Shown piece after piece: positions 42,851 to 51,658 of a stretch of DNA of 64,000 bases. Every line of letters begins with the position of its first letter. Within the stretch, counting starts at the first letter, position 1. The notes beneath the pieces were generated by a model. The model was not told the origin of the DNA and ran no database searches. It saw only the letters and a list, made by a program, of their open reading frames with translations. The stretch is from Altererythrobacter sp. H2. Its GTDB lineage: Bacteria; Pseudomonadota; Alphaproteobacteria; Sphingomonadales; Sphingomonadaceae. The DNA is taken from contig NZ_CP141285.1 of the NCBI RefSeq assembly GCF_035319885.1, forward strand, positions 1,922,001 to 1,986,000. Direction: 5' to 3'. A program made the position numbers and the translations under genes.

Positions 42851-44113
42851 ATGAGCTTCGACACGATGGAGCTGGATACTGCCGGAAAAGTTGCAGCCAT
42901 TCCGATCGACGAAATTGATGTCGCACGGCCGAGTCTTTTTCAGCAGGACACGATCGGCCTGTATTTCGACCGGCTGCGCAAGGAGGAGCCGGTCCACTAT
43001 TGCCGCGAAAGCTATGTTGGGCCTTACTGGTCGATCACCAAGTTCGACGACATCATGGCTGTCGACACCAACCACAAAGTCTTTTCGTCGGAGGCAAAGC
43101 TCGGCGGTATCGCCATTCAGGACATGCATTCGGTGGAAGGCGCGCTCGAACTTGAAATGTTCATCGCCATGGATCCTCCAAAGCACGACCAGCAACGCAA
43201 GGCCGTCACCCCCGCTGTAGCGCCGTCCAACTTGCTGTTGCTCGAACCGACAATCCGCGAACGAGCGTGTCAGATTCTCGATGATTTGCCGATAGGCGAG
43301 GAATTCGATTGGGTTGACAAGGTCTCGGTTGAATTGACCACGATGACCCTTGCCACCCTATTCGACTTCCCGTGGGAAGAACGCCGCAAGCTCACGCGCT
43401 GGTCCGATGTCACCACCGCCGCTCCTGAAACCGGCATTGTCGAATCGTACGAAGCGAGGCGTGAAGAACTCATCGAGTGCGCGATGTATTTCAAAGGCCT
43501 GTGGGAGCAGCGCATCAACGAAGAACCGAAGAACGATCTGATTTCCATAATGGCGCATTCCCCGGCGACACGGGATATGCCCTTCCTCGAATTTCTGGGT
43601 AACCTGCTGCTGCTGATCGTGGGCGGCAACGACACCACACGCAATTCAATCAGCGGCGGGGTGCTGGCGCTCAATCAGAACCCCGACGAATATCGCAAAC
43701 TGAATGACGACCCATCGTTGATCACCAGCATGGTGCCGGAAATCATCCGCTGGCAGACGCCGCTGACTCACATGCGCCGCACTGCGCTGCAGGACTGGGA
43801 GATTGGCGGCAAGCAGATCAAGAAGGGCGACAAAGTCGTGATGTGGTACCTGTCGGGCAACCGCGACGACACGGTTATCGACCAGGCCGACCGCTTCATC
43901 ATTGACCGCAAGAATCCGCGCCATCACCTGTCATTCGGTTATGGCATCCACCGCTGCATGGGCAACAGGCTTGCAGAACTGCAACTACGGATCATCTGGG
44001 AAGAGATTCACAGGCGGTTCGCCAAGGTCGAAGTGACCGGCGAACCCGAGCGCCTTTTCTCAAACCTTGTGCGCGGGATCACCAAGCTGCCGGTGCGGCT
44101 GTACGCGCGCTGA
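42851..44113 (+). CDS. cytochrome P450, CYP153-like
   Basis: 420 residues from ATG 42851 with GGAGG upstream. P450 landmarks: I-helix LIVGGNDTTRNSISGG, ExxR in EIIRWQ, and heme-binding FGYGIHRCMGNRLAEL (Cys ligand in RCMG). The GGNDTTRNS and HHLSFGYGIHRCMGNRLAE pattern is typical of CYP153, bacterial terminal hydroxylases of alkanes and alkyl chains. A ferredoxin gene follows directly. The P450 probably hydroxylates an aliphatic or alicyclic substrate whose product feeds the acyl-CoA dehydrogenases downstream. Confidence 0.9.
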   Translation: MSFDTMELDTAGKVAAIPIDEIDVARPSLFQQDTIGLYFDRLRKEEPVHYCRESYVGPYWSITKFDDIMAVDTNHKVFSSEAKLGGIAIQDMHSVEGALELEMFIAMDPPKHDQQRKAVTPAVAPSNLLLLEPTIRERACQILDDLPIGEEFDWVDKVSVELTTMTLATLFDFPWEERRKLTRWSDVTTAAPETGIVESYEARREELIECAMYFKGLWEQRINEEPKNDLISIMAHSPATRDMPFLEFLGNLLLLIVGGNDTTRNSISGGVLALNQNPDEYRKLNDDPSLITSMVPEIIRWQTPLTHMRRTALQDWEIGGKQIKKGDKVVMWYLSGNRDDTVIDQADRFIIDRKNPRHHLSFGYGIHRCMGNRLAELQLRIIWEEIHRRFAKVEVTGEPERLFSNLVRGITKLPVRLYAR

Positions 44114-44139
44114 TTTGCTGAAGCAGACATACGGAGTTT

Positions 44140-44469
44140 ATGATGGTCAAAGTGACGTTCGTATCCAGCGATGGAACGCGGCGGGAAGTCGAAACGGCTG
44201 AGGGCGAAACCGCGCGCGAGGCGGCGCTCTTCAACGATGTACCGGGCATCGACGGCGATTGCGGCGGTGTCTGCGCCTGTGCGACCTGCCATGTCCATGT
44301 CGATCCGGGCTGGATCGACAGGGTTGGTCGTCTGAAGGAAGGCGAAGCGGAGGCCGAACTCCTGCAGTTTGCAGAAGGGGCCAACGAATACAGTCGCCTC
44401 GCCTGCCAGATACCCATCGAGGCTGGAGTGGAAGGTTTGGTTTTGCACGTTCCCGAGCAGCAATACTGA
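44140..44469 (+). CDS. [2Fe-2S] ferredoxin (P450 redox partner)
   Basis: 109 residues; ATG 44140 or 44143, with CGGAG upstream. Adrenodoxin/putidaredoxin-type cluster ligands are seen in CGGVCACATCHV and RLACQIP. It sits 26 bp after the P450 gene and should deliver electrons to it. No ferredoxin reductase is adjacent; the one at 22.1-23.4 kb is the only free-standing candidate in the window. Confidence 0.93.
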   Translation: MMVKVTFVSSDGTRREVETAEGETAREAALFNDVPGIDGDCGGVCACATCHVHVDPGWIDRVGRLKEGEAEAELLQFAEGANEYSRLACQIPIEAGVEGLVLHVPEQQY

Positions 44470-44537
44470 CCAGCCAGAGCGCGGCCTTATCATTCGTCTG
44501 GGGCACCACGAATTCAGTTTTTTGAACGGAGGTTTCC

Positions 44538-45749
44538 GTGCCAACTCATCTAGAATCCGATGTCCAGGCGAGCGAAGACGCATTTCGCACCGAAGTGCAC
44601 CACTTCCTCGCCGCCCATTTCCCTGACGAACTCAGGGGCACGGGCAATATGCTGGCCGGGCTCGACGGTCCGACCAACGAGACCCCTGTGCAGAAGAAAT
44701 GGCGCGAAGCCGTGGGCGAGCGTGGCTGGGGTACACCGACCTGGCCCAAGGAATATGGCGGCGGCGGACTGACCAAAGGCCAGGCCAGGCTCATCGAGCA
44801 CGAGTTCGCCAAGGTCGGTGCCTACAATCCGATCGGCGGAATGGGTGTGATGATGTTCGGCCCGACCCTGCTCGAATACGGCGATGAAAAGCAGAAGCTG
44901 GAGCATATCCCGCCAATCTGCCGTGGCGAAATTCGCTGGTGTCAGGGTTACTCGGAACCGAATGCCGGATCAGACCTCGCGAACCTGCAGACCTTCGCCG
45001 TCGACAAGGGCGATCACTACCTCGTTAACGGCCAGAAGACCTGGACCAGCGGTGGCCAGTGGGCGGACAAGTGCTTTGCCATCGTCCGCACCGACCGGTC
45101 AGACAAGCACAAGGGCATCAGCTTCATGCTGATCGACATGGATGCACCGGGCGTTGAAGTCCGCCCGATCACCATGATCAGCGGAACGAGTCCGTTCTGC
45201 GAGACCTTCTTCACCGATGTAAAGGTGCCGAAGGAAAATCTCGTGGGCAGGGAAGGCCAAGGCTGGACTATCGGCAAACGCCTCCTTCAGCACGAGCGCA
45301 CGAACATCTCAGGCGGCGGGCGCCTTGCCGGCATGATGGGCCAGAGCCTTGCCGATGTCGCCAAGAAATACTGCGAAACCGGCGGTGATGGCGCGCTCGT
45401 CAACAAGGTCCTGCGCGACAAGATCGCCGATTTCGAGATCCGATGGAACAGCTTCCTGCTCACCGCGCGTCGTGCGGTCGAGGAAAGCAAAGCGCAAGGC
45501 GGCGTTTCAGAGATCAGCTCGGTGCTGAAAAAGGTCGGCACCAAGTTGGCCCAGGAACGCAGCGAGTTGCTGATCGAAATCCGTGGCCTTCAGGGCCTCG
45601 GCTGGGAAGGCGACGAATTTGGCGATGACGAACTCGAGGATGTGCGCGGCTGGCTCTTCGGCAAGGCAGCGACGATTTATGGCGGTTCGACCGAAGTCCA
45701 GAACAACATCATTGCCAAGCGGGTGCTCGGCATGCTCGACCACCAGTAA
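44538..45749 (+). CDS. acyl-CoA dehydrogenase, larger subunit (pair 2)
   Basis: 403 residues from GTG 44538, preceded by GGAGG. Motifs: WCQGYSEPNAGSDLANL, LVNGQKTWTSGGQWADKCF, VPKENLVGREGQGW and C-terminal YGGSTEVQNNIIAKRVLGM. It is paralogous to the larger ACAD at 37.8-39.1 kb. It is followed 18 bp later by a small ACAD, repeating the two-gene arrangement of pair 1. Confidence 0.92.
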   Translation: MPTHLESDVQASEDAFRTEVHHFLAAHFPDELRGTGNMLAGLDGPTNETPVQKKWREAVGERGWGTPTWPKEYGGGGLTKGQARLIEHEFAKVGAYNPIGGMGVMMFGPTLLEYGDEKQKLEHIPPICRGEIRWCQGYSEPNAGSDLANLQTFAVDKGDHYLVNGQKTWTSGGQWADKCFAIVRTDRSDKHKGISFMLIDMDAPGVEVRPITMISGTSPFCETFFTDVKVPKENLVGREGQGWTIGKRLLQHERTNISGGGRLAGMMGQSLADVAKKYCETGGDGALVNKVLRDKIADFEIRWNSFLLTARRAVEESKAQGGVSEISSVLKKVGTKLAQERSELLIEIRGLQGLGWEGDEFGDDELEDVRGWLFGKAATIYGGSTEVQNNIIAKRVLGMLDHQ

Positions 45750-45767
45750 GCGAGGGGAGCAAGGACA

Positions 45768-46838
45768 ATGGCAGTTCTCAGCGAAGAACAGGAAATGCTG
45801 CGCGACATGGCGCGAGACTGGGCGACCAAGGAAAGCCCGGTATCCGAATTCCGCAAAGTCCGTGCAGCAGGCCAACCGCAGGCCTACAACTCCAGCGCCT
45901 ATGCCGCGATGACCGAAATGGGTTGGGCCGGGATCATCATTCCCGAGGCTCATGGTGGATCGGATTTCGGCTTCATGTCGGCCGGCCTCGTGGTCGAGGA
46001 ACTCGGCAAAACGCTGACCGCAAGTCCGTTGGTGGCCACAACTATCGCGGCTAGTGCAATCCTGCTGGGCGGAAGCGACGAGCAGAAGGCCAAATGGCTA
46101 CCCAGGCTTGCCAGCGGCGAAACCGTGGCAACGCTGGCTGTCGACGAAGGCGCGCATTGCGATCCCTCGGCAATCGAGACAAGCGTTGCGGGCGGCAAGT
46201 TGACCGGCAAAAAGGCATTCGTTCACGAAGCGCATGGCGCGAACCTCTTCGTTGTCGCAGCCAAAGACGGCCTTTACCTGGTCGAGAAGGGCGATGGCGT
46301 TTCACTGACCACGCGCAAGCTCACCGACCAGCGCAGCCACGCCGATGTCTCTTTCGCTGGCGCTGCCGCCGAGAAGCTCGAGGGCGGAAGCGACAGTCTG
46401 CTTGACGACGTGCTCGACCGGGCGCGCGTACTTTCGGCGGCCGAAATGCTCGGCATGGCGCAAGCCGTGTTCGACACGACCCTCGACTATCTGAAGCAGC
46501 GCGTACAATTTAATCAGGTGCTCGCCACCTTCCAGGCGCTGCAGCACCGCATGGCGGACCTGTTCGCCGACCTTGCGCAGATGCGCTCCGCAGTCGAGGC
46601 GGGATTACAGGCAGTCGACAGCGGCTTTGGTATCGCGCGTGCAGCGACCATCGCCAAGGCCGAGGCAAATCGCGTTCTGCACGCGATCAGTAATCAGGGT
46701 ATCCAGCTGCATGGCGGCATCGGGATGACCGATGAATTCAATGTCGGCTTCTACCTCAAGCGTGCTCGCGTGCTCGAGGCGAGTTGGGGGTCGTCGAGCT
46801 ACCTCAAGGACCGTTTTGCGCAGCTATCCGGCTACTGA
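45768..46838 (+). CDS. acyl-CoA dehydrogenase, smaller subunit (pair 2)
   Basis: 356 residues with MAVLSEEQEMLRDMARDW, VEELGKTLTASPLVAT, YLKQRVQFNQVLATFQALQH and QLHGGIGMTDEFNVGFYLKR. It is a diverged ACAD subunit probably partnered with the preceding one. Last gene of the P450-ferredoxin-ACAD unit, convergent with the Nudix gene. Confidence 0.9.
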   Translation: MAVLSEEQEMLRDMARDWATKESPVSEFRKVRAAGQPQAYNSSAYAAMTEMGWAGIIIPEAHGGSDFGFMSAGLVVEELGKTLTASPLVATTIAASAILLGGSDEQKAKWLPRLASGETVATLAVDEGAHCDPSAIETSVAGGKLTGKKAFVHEAHGANLFVVAAKDGLYLVEKGDGVSLTTRKLTDQRSHADVSFAGAAAEKLEGGSDSLLDDVLDRARVLSAAEMLGMAQAVFDTTLDYLKQRVQFNQVLATFQALQHRMADLFADLAQMRSAVEAGLQAVDSGFGIARAATIAKAEANRVLHAISNQGIQLHGGIGMTDEFNVGFYLKRARVLEASWGSSSYLKDRFAQLSGY

Positions 46839-46871
46839 CGACAAAGTTTCCTCGCCGCTGGCAGCTTGCTC

Positions 46872-47642
46872 TCAGCCCATGATTTCGTGGGCTGGGCCGT
46901 ATCCGGCATCAGCTGGGATCGTAAGGACGTTTTTGCCGTCTCTCTGAATGATTTCCGGCAGAACCGTTACGATATCGCGGGCTTCAGCCTGCGCCACGCA
47001 GTCCGCTGCGCTTGCGGCTTTGGCCAGCAATTGCAGGTTCAAGCGCGTAGGAAAGATAATGGTTCGCTCGCCAGTTGCTTCCATTTCCAATGCCTTATGC
47101 GGCGAAAGCCATTCCGCATCGACGGTTTCGTATCCATCGCATGCGGCAATCTGGCGTTCGGGCGCGCGAACAACGAAGAAATGGGTGTCGAAGCGCTTGG
47201 GCATGAAGGTGGGCGTTATCCACCTTGCGAATATGCTGAGCTGATCGAGGCGCAAGTGCACACCGGCCTCGCGAACGACGTCAAGAAATTCACGCTCGCC
47301 TCGCTCCACCGCTTTGCGGCTTTCAAGATCACATGTATCTTCAAACGCGCCGCCGTCACGATGATCAGCCAGCAAGATCCCGGCTTCCTCGTACGCTTCG
47401 CGGATCGCGGCGATCCGCAAAGTGCGCTGTGTAGCGTCGAAAGTGCCCCAGCCCCTGCAATGATCGGCCCATTCAACAATTTCATCCCCGGACGAAGGCT
47501 TTCCTCCGGGAAATACCAGCGCGCCGGAGGCAAAGTCGATCTGGTGATGGCGTTTGACCATCAGAACCTGAAACTCCGGCGCGTCGCGAAGCAAGAGCAT
47601 GGTGGCCGCGGGGACCGGATCGACGGGCTGCTGTATGGTCAT
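46872..47642 (-). CDS. Nudix hydrolase family protein
   Basis: 256 residues. The Nudix box is recognisable but has an insertion between its glycine part (FPGGKPSSGDE) and the helix (AAIREAYEEAGILLA), as in the NUDT19/NUDT7-like branch that acts on CoA derivatives. That would suit the surrounding acyl-CoA genes, but the substrate is inferred only. Start ATG 47642. Confidence 0.85.
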   Translation of the reverse strand: MTIQQPVDPVPAATMLLLRDAPEFQVLMVKRHHQIDFASGALVFPGGKPSSGDEIVEWADHCRGWGTFDATQRTLRIAAIREAYEEAGILLADHRDGGAFEDTCDLESRKAVERGEREFLDVVREAGVHLRLDQLSIFARWITPTFMPKRFDTHFFVVRAPERQIAACDGYETVDAEWLSPHKALEMEATGERTIIFPTRLNLQLLAKAASAADCVAQAEARDIVTVLPEIIQRDGKNVLTIPADAGYGPAHEIMG

Positions 47643-47829
47643 CGGTTTCTCCAGTAGTCTTGGCTCAGACCCATACGAAATGTTGGGGTACGGATGCCGA
47701 CAAGCACAGAAGTTGGCGGCGAAGCTTCTTCAGATTGAGCAAAGCATTTGCCAAGGGGAAATCCATCCGCGAACGGCGCTAACAAAGCCGAAGGGATCTT
47801 TTGGGCAATCTTGTGATTGGGTGCTATAC

Positions 47830-48048
47830 TCATATCAATGCCCGTTCGCTGTTCCCGTGAACTCGCAGGTCCAATGCAATCGCGTGAAAGACATGACTTG
47901 CGAGAAGCATTGAAATCCTCTTCCAGGCAAGGTGGGTTTGTCCCCCGCCATGCGCGAGGATGACCGGCATTTCATCGCTTGCGCCTTCGACACTGGCGGA
48001 AATGGCAAGAGCAGATTGACCGGCCAGTTTGATCGATTCTTTCGCCAT
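47830..48048 (-). pseudogene. alpha/beta hydrolase, N-terminal remnant
   Basis: 72 codons from ATG 48048 with the hydrolase start pattern (VILAHGGGQTHLAW, IALDLRVHGNSE), where intact relatives read RGHGDS and continue another ~200 residues. A stop follows and no nucleophile elbow is found downstream, so the gene is truncated. It diverges from the MarR gene around a perfect dyad, which suggests the intact gene was once MarR-controlled. The 187 bp after it shows no continuing frame. Confidence 0.75.
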
Positions 48049-48057
48049 GATGGCAGC

Positions 48058-48081
48058 TTACTGTAATATATCTTACAGTAA
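48058..48081. promoter_or_regulatory. MarR-type operator dyad
   Basis: TTACTGTAA (48058-48066) and TTACAGTAA (48073-48081) are perfect inverted copies with a 6-base spacer TATATC. The site lies 9 bp from the hydrolase remnant start and 41 bp from the MarR start codon, where a MarR dimer would repress both genes. Confidence 0.75.
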
Positions 48082-48122
48082 AGTCTTTTCAATCCTCTGC
48101 CCGTCGCGTAAGGCACAGACCA

Positions 48123-48575
48123 ATGCCGGACGAAATCAGCCAAGATAGCTATGTGACCGAGGCCGACGAGATCGTTTTTCTCGTCGAGGAAGTTCCGCGC
48201 AAACTGCGCAGGCTGTTTGATGCGTCCACGGCAAAATTCGGCCTGACTCGCACTCAATGGCGCGCCCTTGCCTATATATTCCGCTCACCGGGACTCACCC
48301 AGACCGAACTTGCAAGACACCTCGATCTTGAACGCGCGAGTGTGGGTCATGTGATCGATCAGCTGGAAAAGGCCCATTTTGTCGAGCGGCGCTCAATCGA
48401 AGGGAATCGCCGCGTCTGGAGCCTGCACCTGCTTCCCAAGGCTATCGAGATACTTCCATCGCTCAGGCTAGAGGCCGACGCGATATACACTCAACTGCTG
48501 GCCGGGATTTCCGCAACTGAGTATAACACAGTCAAGACCCTGCTGGGGAAAATGTCTGGCAACATTGCTGACTAA
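48123..48575 (+). CDS. MarR-family transcriptional regulator
   Basis: 150 residues with the winged-helix core LTRTQWRALAYIFRSPGLTQ, TELARHLDLERASVGHVIDQ, LEKAHFVERR and the wing EGNRRVW. Dimerisation helices flank it. These proteins release DNA when a phenolic or acid ligand binds. It probably controls itself through the dyad at 48058-48081; its former target next door is now a remnant. Confidence 0.92.
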   Translation: MPDEISQDSYVTEADEIVFLVEEVPRKLRRLFDASTAKFGLTRTQWRALAYIFRSPGLTQTELARHLDLERASVGHVIDQLEKAHFVERRSIEGNRRVWSLHLLPKAIEILPSLRLEADAIYTQLLAGISATEYNTVKTLLGKMSGNIAD

Positions 48576-48654
48576 ACCAGGTTGGACTCGTTATTACTTT
48601 AGAGCGAGATTGCATCGTTTATCTGAGGCAGAAGGCATCGGCAGAGTGATTTGC

Positions 48655-48905
48655 TTCAAACCGTGGATTCTGAGACGAAGCAGGTGAAGCGCATCGCAAG
48701 TTCGCGGGGGCTCGTTTCGGTCTCTTCCAGCGCCATTTCGACGAGCTGGCTTTGGATTTTTCCGCCATCTCGGAGACACACCCGGCTCGGCGCCAGTGCC
48801 CGTTATCCCAGCGCTTCCGGCCCGCATTCAAGATAACGGGCATGCCAGCTTTAGAACGTCCGGCAAAGCGTGCCAATCTGGTCCAGTGAAAACTGCCAAA
48901 GCACC
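48655..48905 (-). pseudogene. decayed IS3-family transposase OrfB fragment
   Basis: The nucleotide sequence can be aligned with the IS3 orfB at about 15160-15420 of this window: shared blocks include CACACCCGGCTCGGCGC, GCGCTTCCGGCCC / GCGCCTCCGGCCC, and CTGGTCCAG, in the same order and strand, with small deletions. No open frame survives. The rest of 48576-49009 holds nothing recognisable. Confidence 0.75.
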
Positions 48906-49009
48906 GAGGCTGTAGTCTGATACATGCTGGTCGTTCACACGCCGGACCGGGCTAACAGATGCAGTTGACTGCGTCCGTCAGGACCCGAACCGTCAAAGCC
49001 CAAGGAGCG

Positions 49010-49870
49010 TCAGAAGCTACGCGCGCCGAAATGGATTTCCATCATCGGCCGCATGACGTCCCAACGCTCAAGCTGCGACCAATGGCCCGACCGATCGAGC
49101 ACGTAAAGCTCGGCGTGTTTCAGATGCTCGATCAGATAGAGGCTGGTATCAAGCGGTACGATGCGATCCTGCCGGCCGTGGAAGATCAGCACCTTGTGCG
49201 GCATCTTGCACAGGATAGAAGGCGGCATGTTGAGCCCGTCCATCCCCTGTTTCATCGAATCGATCATCTTGACCGCAGTTTTCATGATCTCGGGGTCGGT
49301 GGCGATCTTGAAGCGATTGTTGACGATCTCTTCCATGCCTTCGAACTTGTCGGCGTCATAAGCGAAACTGTGCATCAACTGGCGGTAACGTGAGTGCCGC
49401 GGATCGGAATAGAACGACAGCAGGCGGATAAGCTCAGGAGTTTTGGGGCCAGGGGCACCGATCGAACCCATCAGCACCACCCGATCAAGCCGGTCAGGCT
49501 CTTCGCTCATCATCTGCAGGGTAAGCGCGCCGCCCATCGAATTGCCGACTACATGGGCCTTCTCAATCCCCAGCGCGTCGAGCACGCCAAAGCATTGTTC
49601 GACCCGAGTGCCGATCCATCCCATCACATTGTCTGGCCATGGGTCGGGGATAACCGACTGCCCGAAGCCGATCAGGTCGGGCGCGATCACGAAGAAGTTT
49701 TCTGCCAGATCCGGCATCAGGTGCAGCCAGTTGGAAGCGGCATGCGCCCCTGGCCCTGCACCGTGCAACAGAAGAATGGCGGGCTTGCTCGGGTCACCTG
49801 CAAGCAAGGTGTGGGAAGTCAGCCCACGGCCAGTAATTTTTTCTTCTCTTACGCTCGTATCGCCTGGCAT
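49010..49870 (-). CDS. meta-cleavage product alpha/beta hydrolase (C-C hydrolase family, copy 1)
   Basis: 286 residues from ATG 49870 after GAGAGGAGAGCAGG. It has HGAGPGAHAASNW, the nucleophile GNSMGG, the acid region HGRQDRIVP and the terminal GHWSQLE, the pattern of XylF/TodF/BphD hydrolases that split ring-fission products into an acid and 2-hydroxydienoate. It diverges from the HpaH-like hydratase. It is clearly distinct from the second copy at 62.8-63.6 kb, so a different ring-cleavage product is likely. Confidence 0.87.
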   Translation of the reverse strand: MPGDTSVREEKITGRGLTSHTLLAGDPSKPAILLLHGAGPGAHAASNWLHLMPDLAENFFVIAPDLIGFGQSVIPDPWPDNVMGWIGTRVEQCFGVLDALGIEKAHVVGNSMGGALTLQMMSEEPDRLDRVVLMGSIGAPGPKTPELIRLLSFYSDPRHSRYRQLMHSFAYDADKFEGMEEIVNNRFKIATDPEIMKTAVKMIDSMKQGMDGLNMPPSILCKMPHKVLIFHGRQDRIVPLDTSLYLIEHLKHAELYVLDRSGHWSQLERWDVMRPMMEIHFGARSF

Positions 49871-49948
49871 CCTGCTCTCCTCTGTTAAGTGTTTGTTGCG
49901 GCCGTTTACGGGCTGTTGTGCAGCGAGGATGTAGACGAGCGTTTCCAA

Positions 49949-49962
49949 TTGTGCAATGCATT
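49949..49962. promoter_or_regulatory. motif TTGTGCAATGCATT shared with the xylF upstream region
   Basis: The reverse complement of 63697-63712 carries the same word with one change (TTGTGCAATACATT). Here it lies 48 bp before the hydratase start codon. It may be an operator or promoter element common to the two ring-cleavage units. Confidence 0.4.
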
Positions 49963-50009
49963 TACCCAGAAGCGGCAGAGCCAAAATCGCAAGGGACGAG
50001 GAGCAATTT

Positions 50010-50852
50010 ATGGACCGCAATGGAAGCCGACCCGACGCTGCAGCGACGATCCTCAGCGAGGCAGAGATCGCGGCGTTTGCGGCCGAGCTCGATCAGGCCG
50101 AACAATCGCGCCAGCAGATTCGCCAGTTCACGGCGCGCCACCCGGAAATGTCGATCGCAGATGGCTACAGCATCAGCAAGCGGTGGGTTGACCTTAAACT
50201 CGCCTCGGGCAGGAAAATCGTCGGCCACAAGATCGGCCTGACTTCGCGGGCCATGCAGCAGGCCGCCGGGATTACCGAACCTGATTACGGCACCCTGCTC
50301 GATGATATGGTGTTCGAGCAGGGGGGTGACGTGCCAATCGGCCGGTTCATCACTCCCAAGGTCGAGGTCGAGCTGGCTTTCGTCCTGGGAAAGCGCATCG
50401 AAGGCCCCGGTGCGACCATGTTCGACGTGCTACGGGCGACCGAATATGTAATCCCAGCGGTCGAGATCATCGACAGCCGCACCTTTCCCGTCGATCCTGA
50501 AACCGGCGCGCGCCGCAAGGTGCAGGACACTATCAGCGACAATGCTGCCAATGCCGGGATCATCGTCGGCGGATTGCCGATGCGGCCCGACAAGATCGAC
50601 ATGCGATGGGTTAGTGCCCTGCTCAGCCGCAACGGTGTGATCGAGGAATCCGGCGTTGCCGCAGGCGTGCTCAACAATCCGGCAATCGGCGTGGCATGGC
50701 TCGCCAACCGGCTCTCGCCCTGGGGCCAGACTCTAGAACCGGGCGAGATCGTGCTGGGCGGATCATTCACCCGGCCGGTTGAAGCCCATGCGGGCGATGT
50801 GTTCAACGCCGATTTCGGGCCGTTGGGCGCCATCGGTTTTCGGTTCGTTTAA
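50010..50852 (+). CDS. 2-oxo-hept-4-ene-1,7-dioate hydratase-like (HpaH family)
   Basis: 280 residues from ATG 50010. FAH-like hydratase fold with [23 protein letters not shown], then [25 protein letters not shown] and the metal-binding Asp/Glu positions of the family. HpaH hydrates the dienoate formed after homoprotocatechuate cleavage; here the substrate could be another 2-oxo-dienoate. It is followed 8 bp later by an HpaI-like aldolase, the natural next enzyme. Confidence 0.87.
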   Translation: MDRNGSRPDAAATILSEAEIAAFAAELDQAEQSRQQIRQFTARHPEMSIADGYSISKRWVDLKLASGRKIVGHKIGLTSRAMQQAAGITEPDYGTLLDDMVFEQGGDVPIGRFITPKVEVELAFVLGKRIEGPGATMFDVLRATEYVIPAVEIIDSRTFPVDPETGARRKVQDTISDNAANAGIIVGGLPMRPDKIDMRWVSALLSRNGVIEESGVAAGVLNNPAIGVAWLANRLSPWGQTLEPGEIVLGGSFTRPVEAHAGDVFNADFGPLGAIGFRFV

Positions 50853-50860
50853 GGCAGGGA

Positions 50861-51658
50861 ATGATGCAGACACCGCAAAACTGCTTCAAGGATCGTCTTG
50901 GCGACGGTCCGCCACAACTTGGTTTCTGGCTGGCGCTCGCCAATCCGGACATCGCTGAAATTTGCTCTGGCCAGGGCTATGACTGGGTTCTTATCGATGG
51001 CGAGCACGCCGCCCAGACCCTGCCCGGGATGGCCAACCAGCTACGCGCGGTCGATACCGTTCCTACCTGCTCTGCCATCGTGCGCGTGCCCGGCCACGAT
51101 CCGGTGACGATCCGCCAGATCCTCGATCTTGGTGCCCAGACAATCATGGTCCCGATGGTTGACACCGCACAACAGGCGGAGGCTATCGTCAAGGCCTCGC
51201 GCTATCCGCCGACGGGTGATCGCGGGATCGGCGGCGCGCGCGCCGCACGTTGGGGCCGCTACCCTGCTTACGTAGCTGAGGCCAACGAGCGCCTGTGCAT
51301 CATCGCCCAGATCGAGACCGTCGAAGCGCTCAACAATCTGGAAGCTATCGCAGCAGTCGATGGCATTGACGCCCTGTTTGTCGGACCGGCTGACCTGGCT
51401 GCATCGCTCGGCCTGCTTGGTTCCGCCAATGCAACAGCTCTCGCTCAAGTGACCGGCGAAGCCCTAGCCCGCATTCGCGCTACCGGCACTCCCTGTGGTA
51501 TCCTTTCACGCGACGAACGGCTGGTGCAGCAATATCTGGACGGCGGCGCCCGGTTCCTCGCGGTGGGGATAGACTCTTTCACCCTGGCCAAAGCAGCCGG
51601 CGATATGGCGCGAGACTGGCGCAAGCGCATTGCTTCGGCAGTGGCAGGTGCGCAATGA
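50861..51658 (+). CDS. HpcH/HpaI-family 2-oxo acid aldolase
   Basis: 265 residues; ATG 50861 or 50864, GGCAGGGA upstream. Class II pyruvate aldolase features: GYDWVLIDGEHA, metal-ligand region AQIETVEALNN, and DALFVGPADLAASLG. It releases pyruvate and a semialdehyde from the hydrated product of the preceding enzyme. It ends in an ATGA overlap with the CoA transferase gene. Confidence 0.9.
   Translation: MMQTPQNCFKDRLGDGPPQLGFWLALANPDIAEICSGQGYDWVLIDGEHAAQTLPGMANQLRAVDTVPTCSAIVRVPGHDPVTIRQILDLGAQTIMVPMVDTAQQAEAIVKASRYPPTGDRGIGGARAARWGRYPAYVAEANERLCIIAQIETVEALNNLEAIAAVDGIDALFVGPADLAASLGLLGSANATALAQVTGEALARIRATGTPCGILSRDERLVQQYLDGGARFLAVGIDSFTLAKAAGDMARDWRKRIASAVAGAQ

Noticed and set aside
48960-49000. 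Possible IS inverted repeat (CCGTCAGGACC) near the hydrolase gene
   Set aside because: Its orientation would place the IS over the intact hydrolase gene rather than over the transposase remnant; probably chance.
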